Positions 32,229 through 38,852 of a DNA stretch of 40,194 nucleotides are shown here, one piece after another; position 1 is the first letter of the stretch, and each line of letters begins with the position of its first letter. Made by a program: the position numbers and the translations under genes. Under the pieces are notes generated by a model. That model saw nothing but the letters and a program-made list of their open reading frames with translations, did no database searches and was not told the DNA's origin. This stretch comes from Bacteroidota bacterium. Its GTDB lineage: Bacteria > Bacteroidota > Bacteroidia > Bacteroidales > GCA-2748055. The stretch lies in NCBI GenBank assembly GCA_002748055.1, contig PDRI01000028.1, positions 1 to 40,194 on the forward strand, in the 5' to 3' direction.

Positions 32229-32969
32229 TTTCAGAATTTTCCCGCTGTGGTAAGCCTCCCGGTTCCGGATGCGGTAGAAGTAGGCTCCGGGCTCCAGTTC
32301 CCCGCCATTGAAACGAAAATGGTTTTCCCCATGCTGTGCTTCCAGCTTTTCCTCACAGACCAGCTTCCCAAGAATGCTAAAGACCTGCAATTTAACCAGA
32401 TCGGGGGACGGGCTGAAGAAGCCGAGTCTGGTGACATCCCTGAAAGGGTTGGGGACATTGGGAAGGACCCTGAAATCGCTGATAGCAAAGGGGTTGATCC
32501 CGGATGGAGCGTGAACCGTAATGGACACAGTCGTGCTGTCCACAACCTGGCCAACAGGGAAGGGGGTGCCCAGGTAATTGATGGTGGGGGAAACGTAGAT
32601 TCTGAGCGTGTACACACCGGTATCCGTGGGGGTACCGCTTACCTGAATGCAATAGGCTGTATCCGGATAGAATACTTCGGCATTGGTCTGATAGCTTAAA
32701 CCAGGGGGAAGATTGGTCACCGAATCGACAACGACATGAATGATCACCAGATCTTTTCCGTTGTAATGAAAGGTGTCGGGGGGGATCACGGTGATGGTTT
32801 CGTCGAAGGGTACATCGACCACAAGTTCAGTCAGCTCCTTTGGACAGAATTCTCCCGGCTGGCCTGTATCCTTACAATTTGCCGTATCGGGTTCGCACTG
32901 GGCATGAATCGTCAGTGAGGTAAAAAATGCAAAGGCTGAAAGCCCGGCAATGCGGTAAAAAAGCTTCAT
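32220..32969 (-). CDS. Secreted protein with type IX secretion C-terminal sorting domain
   Basis: A 249-residue exported protein: a Sec signal peptide (FYRIAGLSAFAFFTSLTIHAQ) and a middle region (residues about 25-165) rich in Pro, Thr, Asp and Val, resembling a cadherin- or Ig-like domain (SGTPTDTGVYTLRIYVSP). A T9SS type A domain forms the last 85 residues (DFRVLPNVPNPFRDVTRLGF, VFSILGKLVC, LEPGAYFYRIRN, HSGKILKSE). T9SS clients are carried across the outer membrane and often attached to A-LPS. The cargo region is small and has no enzyme motif I recognise. The gene faces the TonB receptor and overlaps its end by 9 bp. Confidence 0.88.
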   Translation of the reverse strand: MKLFYRIAGLSAFAFFTSLTIHAQCEPDTANCKDTGQPGEFCPKELTELVVDVPFDETITVIPPDTFHYNGKDLVIIHVVVDSVTNLPPGLSYQTNAEVFYPDTAYCIQVSGTPTDTGVYTLRIYVSPTINYLGTPFPVGQVVDSTTVSITVHAPSGINPFAISDFRVLPNVPNPFRDVTRLGFFSPSPDLVKLQVFSILGKLVCEEKLEAQHGENHFRFNGGELEPGAYFYRIRNREAYHSGKILKSE

Positions 32970-32991
32970 GGTTTTCTGGTTTGGTTCTATG

Positions 32992-33023
32992 CAAAGATAG
33001 GCCTCCGGAGGGCTTATGTCAAA
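32992..33023 (-). promoter_or_regulatory. Promoter of the T9SS-sorted protein gene
   Basis: On the minus strand TTTG (33020-33023), a 20-bp spacer and TATCTTTG (32992-32999) match the Bacteroidota consensus at every fixed position. The leader to the ATG at 32969 would be about 17 nt. Confidence 0.75.
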
Positions 33024-33069
33024 CCTCTTTATTTATAAATTTTTTACCCCATTCTAAAGCCATATTCCT

Positions 33070-33077
33070 TATATTTG
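33070..33077 (+). promoter_or_regulatory. -7 box of hppA
   Basis: TATATTTG fits TAnnTTTG exactly, 30 bp before the ATG at 33108. A -33 TTTG is not present at the usual spacing. Confidence 0.5.
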
Positions 33078-33107
33078 GGGCTTATTTTATAACAAACACT
33101 TAAAGTT

Positions 33108-35411
33108 ATGAGTAATATTTTTGGTTTTTTCTGGTTGCTTCCGCTGGCTGCAGCAGTGGCACTGGTTTTCGCCTGGGTATTCTTCAAATCGATGATGAAG
33201 AATCCCGAGGGAACACCCCGGATGATTGAGATTGCCCAGCACGTGCGTGACGGGGCAATGGCTTATCTGAGACGCCAGTATCGAGTTGTAACTGTCGTAT
33301 TTGGAGTGTTGTTGGTTATTTTCATCGTGTTGGCCTACCTGGGGGTACAGAATCCTTTTGTACCGGTGGCCTTCCTTACCGGTGGTTTCTTCTCCGGGCT
33401 CTGCGGATTCCTGGGAATGAAGACCGCAACCTTCGCTTCTGCGCGTACGGCACAGGGTGCTTCTCAGTCGCTGAATAAAGGCCTGCAGGTAGCTTTTCGT
33501 TCCGGTGCGGTGATGGGGCTTGTCGTGGTAGGTTTTGGTCTGCTCGACATCACAGGTTGGTTCTGGATACTGAACAAGTTTATCTTTTCGCCCGAGCACA
33601 TGGAGTCCGGCCTTCAATGGATGGGGCTGACCCTCGTTCATGAAGGAACCAGCGAGCATCAAAAACTTATTGAAATCACGACTGTGATGCTGACCTTCGG
33701 CATGGGTGCTTCTACCCAGGCCCTCTTCGCTCGTGTAGGTGGTGGTATTTACACCAAGGCTGCTGATGTTGGTGCCGACCTCGTAGGGAAGGTTGAGGCC
33801 GGTATCCCCGAAGATGATCCCCGTAACCCTGCAACCATTGCCGATAACGTTGGTGACAATGTTGGTGATGTTGCCGGTATGGGTGCCGATCTTTATGAAT
33901 CATATTGTGGATCGATTCTTGCGACTGCTGCCCTGGGTGCTGCACTGCCCGGCCTGGCTGGTGATCCCAAGGCACAGGGCATGGCCGTTGTTGCTCCGAT
34001 GATCGTAGCAGCCATCGGTATTGTGCTCTCCATCCTGGGGATTTTCATGGTACGCACGAAAGAATCTGCTACCCAGAAAAACCTGCTCAATGCCTTGCTC
34101 CTCGGTACAGGGGGCTCTTCTTTCCTCATCCTTGTTGCAATGGCTCTTATGGCCGCTGCCGGATGGGTAAGCTGGGGTATTTTCGGTGCTGTTGTAGCCG
34201 GTCTGGCTGCCGGTGTTATTATCGGACAGGGTACCGAGCTCTTTACTTCTGACGAATACAAGCATACCAAGGGCATTGCCTCACAGGCTCAGCAGGGTCC
34301 TGCCACCACGATCATCGATGGGATTGCCGTAGGGATGTATTCTACCTGGATTCCTGTTGTAACCATTGTGGTTGCTATTATCGCTGCCTTTGGATTCTCC
34401 GGCGGATTTTCTGAGTTCTCCGTGGGTGTATATGGGATTGGTTTTGCTGCTGTAGGGATGCTCTCCACACTGGGGATCACCCTGGCTACCGATGCCTTTG
34501 GCCCTATTGCCGACAATGCCGGTGGTAACGCCGAAATGGCCGAGCTCGATCCCGAGGTTCGTGAGCGCACCGACGCTCTCGACATGCTGGGTAACACCAC
34601 GGCTGCAACCGGTAAAGGTTTTGCTATTGGCTCTGCAGCGCTTACTGCTATGGCACTTCTGGCTGCCTATATGGAAGAGGTCAGACTCTGGTTGGGTAAA
34701 CTGGCCAATGGTGCTGCTGAAGGTTTCAAGCAGGTTGGCGATGTCCTGTTCTACACCGATCAGGCACCGCTTGCTGCCGATGGCCTTAAGGTCATTCAGC
34801 TGAACCAGGCTACCATTCATGACTTTGTAGGAGCTTACGACCTTTCCATCTTTAACCCCATGTTGCTTTCCGGCATCTTTGTTGGTGCCATGATGGCCTT
34901 TGTATTTTGTGCCATGACTATGAAAGCTGTCGGCCGTGCCGCTGGTTCAATGGTTGAAGAGGTTCGCAGGCAGTTCAGGGAGATTCCCGGCATCCTCGAG
35001 GGAACCGGAACACCCGAATATGCCAAGTGTGTGGAGATTTCCACCAAAGGTGCTCAGCAGGAAATGCTGCTGCCCTCGCTGCTGGCCATTATCGTTCCGG
35101 TTGCTGTTGGTGTCCTGCTCGGCGTAGCCGGTGTTGTTGGTCTCCTCGTTGGTGGCCTTACCGCAGGCTTCACCCTTGCCGTGATGCTGAACAATGCCGG
35201 TGGTGCCTGGGACAATGCCAAGAAGTACATTGAAAAGGGCAACTTCGGTGGAAAGGGTTCTGAAGCCCATAAGGCTGGTGTTGTTGGTGACACTGTTGGA
35301 GACCCCTTCAAGGACACCTCAGGACCTTCACTGAACATTCTGATCAAACTGATGACCATGGTATCTGTCGTGATGTCGGGTCTGACCGTTGCACTGTCGC
35401 TGTTTAGTTAA
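33108..35411 (+). CDS. hppA: Membrane-bound ion-translocating pyrophosphatase
   Basis: A 767-residue protein with about 16 helices. Pyrophosphate hydrolysis drives H+ or Na+ export across the cytoplasmic membrane. Catalytic loops are intact: KAADVGADLVGKVEAGIPEDDPRNPATIADNVGDNVGDVAGMGADLYESY, ATDAFGPIADNAGGNAEMAELDPEVRERTDALDMLGNTTAATGKG, and GGAWDNAKKYIE with AGVVGDTVGDPFKDTSGPSLNILIKL. The GNTTAA sequence has Ala where K+-independent enzymes have Lys, so this is the K+-dependent class, which includes the Na+ pumps. Preferred ion not proven. Own promoter; followed by a strong terminator. It would draw on the same PPi pool as the two PPi-type PFKs in this window. Confidence 0.95.
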   Translation: MSNIFGFFWLLPLAAAVALVFAWVFFKSMMKNPEGTPRMIEIAQHVRDGAMAYLRRQYRVVTVVFGVLLVIFIVLAYLGVQNPFVPVAFLTGGFFSGLCGFLGMKTATFASARTAQGASQSLNKGLQVAFRSGAVMGLVVVGFGLLDITGWFWILNKFIFSPEHMESGLQWMGLTLVHEGTSEHQKLIEITTVMLTFGMGASTQALFARVGGGIYTKAADVGADLVGKVEAGIPEDDPRNPATIADNVGDNVGDVAGMGADLYESYCGSILATAALGAALPGLAGDPKAQGMAVVAPMIVAAIGIVLSILGIFMVRTKESATQKNLLNALLLGTGGSSFLILVAMALMAAAGWVSWGIFGAVVAGLAAGVIIGQGTELFTSDEYKHTKGIASQAQQGPATTIIDGIAVGMYSTWIPVVTIVVAIIAAFGFSGGFSEFSVGVYGIGFAAVGMLSTLGITLATDAFGPIADNAGGNAEMAELDPEVRERTDALDMLGNTTAATGKGFAIGSAALTAMALLAAYMEEVRLWLGKLANGAAEGFKQVGDVLFYTDQAPLAADGLKVIQLNQATIHDFVGAYDLSIFNPMLLSGIFVGAMMAFVFCAMTMKAVGRAAGSMVEEVRRQFREIPGILEGTGTPEYAKCVEISTKGAQQEMLLPSLLAIIVPVAVGVLLGVAGVVGLLVGGLTAGFTLAVMLNNAGGAWDNAKKYIEKGNFGGKGSEAHKAGVVGDTVGDPFKDTSGPSLNILIKLMTMVSVVMSGLTVALSLFS

Positions 35412-35432
35412 GCACGATGTATTGTTGATCAA

Positions 35433-35466
35433 AAAGGCTGCCTCTTCCGGGGGGCGGCCTTTTTTC
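35433..35466 (+). terminator. Rho-independent terminator of hppA
   Basis: A 10-bp stem (35433-35442 with 35453-35462, AAAGGCTGCC against GGCGGCCTTT, one G-T wobble), a 10-nt loop and a T-run at 35460-35465. It starts 22 bp after the hppA stop. Confidence 0.85.
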
Positions 35467-35500
35467 TTTGAAGGGCTTCTTTTTTCTTTGAAGGGCTTCT
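35461..35500. repeat. Perfect 20-bp tandem duplication after hppA terminator
   Basis: TTTTTCTTTGAAGGGCTTCT occurs twice with no gap (35461-35480, 35481-35500). The first copy starts in the T-run of the terminator. Confidence 0.95.
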
Positions 35501-35504
35501 TTTC

Positions 35505-35542
35505 TCTTATCCAACTTCTTTCGTCTTATCCAGCTTCTTTCC
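35505..35542. repeat. Near-perfect 19-bp tandem duplication
   Basis: TCTTATCCAACTTCTTTCG (35505-35523) is followed directly by a second copy with two base changes (35524-35542). Together with the preceding 20-bp repeat this makes an 80-bp stretch rich in C and T on the plus strand. Confidence 0.9.
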
Positions 35543-35575
35543 ACGAAAGATCAGCTGACAGAGGTACAGCCGGAA

Positions 35576-36355
35576 TTATTCCTCGATAATAATATGGCCC
35601 CTATCGGGCAGGTAGCGTTTTAGTTGCAGGTCTTTGCCGTCGAATACTGCGTAGCTAAAGTTGTGGATCCAGTCGCCCAGGCAGATGACTCTGCTCGTGT
35701 CTGTAATCCGGATGTCGTAGGGGATGTGGCGGTGGCCGAAAACAAAGTAGTTGATTTTGGGTGAGCTGCTGATTTGCTCCCGGGCAAAGAGTACCTGGTA
35801 CTCTTTTTCCTTGCCGAGATAGGGTAAAAAGGCTCCCTTTTTATTCCGGCTGTTGCGTGACCATCGTTGCGCAAAAGCGATGCTGGCATTGGGATGGATG
35901 CGTGCATAGCACCACTGGAGGAAGGGGTTTCTGAACATGCGTTGCAGCATTCGGTAGCTGCGTTCCCGGCGCAAAAGTCCGTCTCCGTGGCCCAGGAGGA
36001 AGTGTTTTCCGTTCCATTCCTGTTCAAGCAGACCATGATGGACCTGCACACCAAGGGTGGAGGGCAGGTAGTCGAACATCCACACATCATGGTTGCCCGT
36101 GAAAAGGTGGATGTCGATGCCCGCTTCCTGGAGCTCGGCCAGTTTGGCCTGAAAGCGGACAAAGCCGCGGGGCACAACTTTCCGGTATTCGAACCAGTAA
36201 TCGAAGACATCCCCAAGCAGCCAGATTTCCCTTGCATCCTGCCTGACCTCCTCTAGCCATTCGATGAAGAGGCGCTCCCGCTTTAGACTGTCCTCCGGTG
36301 GGGACATTCCCAGGTGGATGTCGGAGGCAAAGTAGATCTTTTGCTGCTTTGGCAT
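35576..36355 (-). CDS. lpxH: UDP-2,3-diacylglucosamine diphosphatase LpxH
   Basis: A 259-residue metallophosphoesterase. Five motif blocks are seen: FASDIHLGM (Asp, His), LLGDVFDYWFEY, FTGNHDVWMFDYL, LLGHGDGL and FGHRHIPYDI. The sequence DVFDYWFEY and the length are typical of LpxH-type enzymes. It removes UMP from UDP-2,3-diacylglucosamine to give lipid X, the fourth step of lipid A synthesis, at the inner membrane surface. It is the third gene of an operon after two TlpA-like lipoproteins, with 8-bp gaps between genes, although lpxH function has no evident link to them. Confidence 0.92.
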   Translation of the reverse strand: MPKQQKIYFASDIHLGMSPPEDSLKRERLFIEWLEEVRQDAREIWLLGDVFDYWFEYRKVVPRGFVRFQAKLAELQEAGIDIHLFTGNHDVWMFDYLPSTLGVQVHHGLLEQEWNGKHFLLGHGDGLLRRERSYRMLQRMFRNPFLQWCYARIHPNASIAFAQRWSRNSRNKKGAFLPYLGKEKEYQVLFAREQISSSPKINYFVFGHRHIPYDIRITDTSRVICLGDWIHNFSYAVFDGKDLQLKRYLPDRGHIIIEE

Positions 36356-36363
36356 CTGGAGGT

Positions 36364-37521
36364 CTATAGCAGGTTATCGAGCCAGGTTTGGAGTTGTTTG
36401 CCATAGAGGTTGCGGGCCATAATGTCGCCTTCCCTGTTGATCAGAAAGGAAGAGGGAAGAGCGGTGACATTGTAGAGGACGCTGGCCTTAGAATCGGGGT
36501 AGGATAGTTCGCATACATTGAGCCAGGGGAATTCGTTGAAATCGATGGCACTCATCCAGTCTAGTTTGTTGTTGTCGAGCGATACGGCATAGATTTCGAA
36601 GCCTCTGGATTTGTAGCTTTTGTAGATCGATTTCAGCGACAGGAGGGTCCGAATGCTGTTATCGTTTCCGGAGGCCCAGAACACCACAAGGACCACCTTG
36701 CCACTCAGGGAGGAGAGGGCAATGTTCTCGCCTTCTCTGTCGGGGATCGAGAGGTCGAGAAGTCCCTTTACCTCGGCCATTTCCATGAGTTCGTTCAAAT
36801 GGGCTAACTGTGATGCCTCCTGTTCCCTCCGGGTGATGTCGGCTCTGAGTGAGAGGGTGAGGGGGGAATCGGGATGGGTGACCTCGAGGGAGTCGGCTAC
36901 GGCTTTGAAATACTGGAGGTCGCCTTCCTGGCCGGAAACTACCGGGCTTCCATCTGTGTATTTCTGATAGAGGGCATAAACGCTGGAAAGCTCGCCCTGG
37001 TGAGCAATGATGTAGCGAATAGAAAAGCGTTTCTGCCTGATAATCGTTTGAATATAAGCCGAACGAATCAGGTCCATTTCAGGGCTGCCTGCATCTTCGA
37101 TGAGCTCTGCTGCTTTTCGGAGGGAGTCCATCTCGAAGCGGGTGCGGTTTAGTTGCTCAACCAGTTTGCGGATGTTTTCAGACTCGGGGCTTCCACTTAC
37201 GGTGTAGCGATCGCCGAAGGAGGCCGAATCGGTCTCGATGCTGATGTGGTCGCCTGGTGAGAGGAGAAGGTTCAGGACCTTGCCCTGGCTGTTCCGGAGG
37301 ATGTAGAGTTCGGCTTGTTCGGCCTGTATTCTTAGTGCAAAACTTCCATTGGGCTTAAGTTTTACCGAGTCGACCAGGAGAGTTCGGTTCACATCCAGTT
37401 TTTCGAGGTAAATGGTTTGCTGACTTTGGTTCTCTATCCGGCCTTCGATGCTGATATTGTTTTTCTGACAGCCCAGGGTGCTAAGCGCCATGAGGGCGAT
37501 GAGGATGTTTCTGCTGTTCAT
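36364..37521 (-). CDS. TlpA/DUF4369-type lipoprotein with thioredoxin fold but no CxxC (first gene downstream)
   Basis: A 385-residue lipoprotein: signal peptide with lipobox STLGC (Cys18). An N-terminal beta-rich DUF4369-like domain (ISIEGRIENQSQQTIYLEKL to about residue 110) is followed by a helical middle (about 115-250) and a C-terminal thioredoxin-like domain (about 255-385; VVLVVFWASGNDNSIRTLLSLKSIYKSYKSRGFEIYAVSLD). The usual WCxxC reads G285-N-D-N-S289, so both catalytic cysteines are gone, while the cis-Pro loop (TALPSSFLIN) is kept. Disulfide reduction is therefore unlikely; a binding or chaperone role is possible. It is 8 bp from its paralogue and 8 bp from lpxH. Confidence 0.88.
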   Translation of the reverse strand: MNSRNILIALMALSTLGCQKNNISIEGRIENQSQQTIYLEKLDVNRTLLVDSVKLKPNGSFALRIQAEQAELYILRNSQGKVLNLLLSPGDHISIETDSASFGDRYTVSGSPESENIRKLVEQLNRTRFEMDSLRKAAELIEDAGSPEMDLIRSAYIQTIIRQKRFSIRYIIAHQGELSSVYALYQKYTDGSPVVSGQEGDLQYFKAVADSLEVTHPDSPLTLSLRADITRREQEASQLAHLNELMEMAEVKGLLDLSIPDREGENIALSSLSGKVVLVVFWASGNDNSIRTLLSLKSIYKSYKSRGFEIYAVSLDNNKLDWMSAIDFNEFPWLNVCELSYPDSKASVLYNVTALPSSFLINREGDIMARNLYGKQLQTWLDNLL

Positions 37522-37529
37522 TGTGCCGC

Positions 37530-38720
37530 TTACTTAAGTAGTTGTTCCAGTTTTTCTTCCAGTTCCTTTCCAAAGAGGTCGCTGGCCACGATCCTGCCTT
37601 CAGGGTCGATCAACAGGTTGGACGGAATGCGTTCCAGCCGATAGAGTTCGACAGCGGGGCAGGCCCAGCGCTGCAGGTCGCTGAGCTGAAGGGCAGGGAC
37701 CGCGTCTTCTTCAATGGCCGAAAGCCAGTCCTCCCGGTCATCATCCAAAGCCAGCTGGACAATGCTGAAAGCTTTTCCGCCAAAGCGTTTCCCCAGCCTG
37801 GCCAGCCTGGCATTTTCTATCCGGCTGGGCTCGCTCCAGCTGGCCCAAAAGCTCAGAAGCACATAGCGTCCTCTCAGATCCGAAAGGGCCAGGGCGCTGC
37901 CGTCAGGTTGCGAAGATACGAAATCGGGGGCAATCTCGCCTGCTTTCGGTCCCGTCCCCGATGCGGAGGTTTTCAGCATCTGCAGAGCCTCGGCAAGCTG
38001 GCTGTGAAGGAGCTGAACGGCCTCTACTTCGGGATGGTGTTCCAAAAGTACCGAATCGACCCGCTGGTAGAGCTCCAGATCGCTGGCGGGGTCGAAGACC
38101 GGAAGGCCCGGGCCGTAAAGGTTATAAAGGGCAATAAGGGTGGCCTGCGAGGGCAGGTTGCTTTCGATAAAGCCCTTCGAGTAGTCGTGAAAAGACCTGG
38201 TAAGGGAATCGAATTGCCTGTCCAATTCCCTTTTCAGCTCAGGATAGCCGGCCTCGTTTCTGAGGTCGCGGCTTCGACGGCTTAGTTTGGCCAGTTCTTC
38301 AAGGGTTGCTTTATGCCTGGCAGAAAGCTCTGCCAACAGCGAGGAAGCAGGAGAACCTTCCACCCTGAAGTATCCGGGTCGGGCCAGATTCGTGTTGAGT
38401 TTCAGGGATTCACCCGGGCTGATAAGCAAGGTGAGCATCTCATCGCCGAAGCGGAGTACATAAAAGGATTCCCGGCCGACATCAAAAGAGGCCTCAAAGG
38501 CTCCGTTCTCATCGCAATAACAGGTGTCGACAGGGATCAATTCCCGGGCTGTCATCTCTTCTACAATGATTTCGAGCCGGCCTCCTCCTTCAATTCGGCC
38601 TTCAATCCTGCAGGGGTTGTCCTGCGTACCTGAGTTCCCCAAAGGCTGCCGGTCTCCCTGACAGGCGCTCAGCCCGAAAAGGAAGAGCAGGAGATAGTAA
38701 TGTCGTGCTTTTGCTTTCAT
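37530..38720 (-). CDS. TlpA/DUF4369-type lipoprotein with SxxS in place of CxxC (first gene of the operon)
   Basis: A 396-residue paralogue of the next gene: lipobox GLSAC (Cys20), a DUF4369-like beta domain (CRIEGRIEGGGRLEIIVEEM...), a helical middle part and a C-terminal thioredoxin-like domain (YVLLSFWASWSEPSRIENARLARLGKRFGGKAFSIVQLALDDD). The active site is W-S296-E-P-S299, so both cysteines are replaced by serine with the surrounding loop otherwise preserved; the cis-Pro region (ERIPSNLLID) is intact. It is anchored to a membrane, facing the periplasm or cell surface. A close active relative would be a thiol-disulfide reductase; this one cannot do that chemistry. Its partner gene follows after 8 bp. 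Confidence 0.88.
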   Translation of the reverse strand: MKAKARHYYLLLFLFGLSACQGDRQPLGNSGTQDNPCRIEGRIEGGGRLEIIVEEMTARELIPVDTCYCDENGAFEASFDVGRESFYVLRFGDEMLTLLISPGESLKLNTNLARPGYFRVEGSPASSLLAELSARHKATLEELAKLSRRSRDLRNEAGYPELKRELDRQFDSLTRSFHDYSKGFIESNLPSQATLIALYNLYGPGLPVFDPASDLELYQRVDSVLLEHHPEVEAVQLLHSQLAEALQMLKTSASGTGPKAGEIAPDFVSSQPDGSALALSDLRGRYVLLSFWASWSEPSRIENARLARLGKRFGGKAFSIVQLALDDDREDWLSAIEEDAVPALQLSDLQRWACPAVELYRLERIPSNLLIDPEGRIVASDLFGKELEEKLEQLLK

Positions 38721-38728
38721 CGATCCTG

Positions 38729-38736
38729 CAAAAATA
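38729..38736 (-). promoter_or_regulatory. -7 box of the TlpA-like/lpxH operon
   Basis: TATTTTTG on the minus strand fits TAnnTTTG exactly and lies only 8 bp before the ATG at 38720, implying a leader of a few nucleotides. The 132-bp gap 38721-38852 also serves the divergent debranching enzyme, with a weaker box CATCTTTG at 38826-38833 on the plus strand. Confidence 0.45.
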
Positions 38737-38852
38737 GCAAGAATGGTTTATGTTGAGTCGAAAAGCCACCAATATGAAATCAGATTATTTCCCTCTGGCC
38801 TTTCTCTTCTTATACCGTATTTTACCATCTTTGTATTCTAATACTTAAGTAG

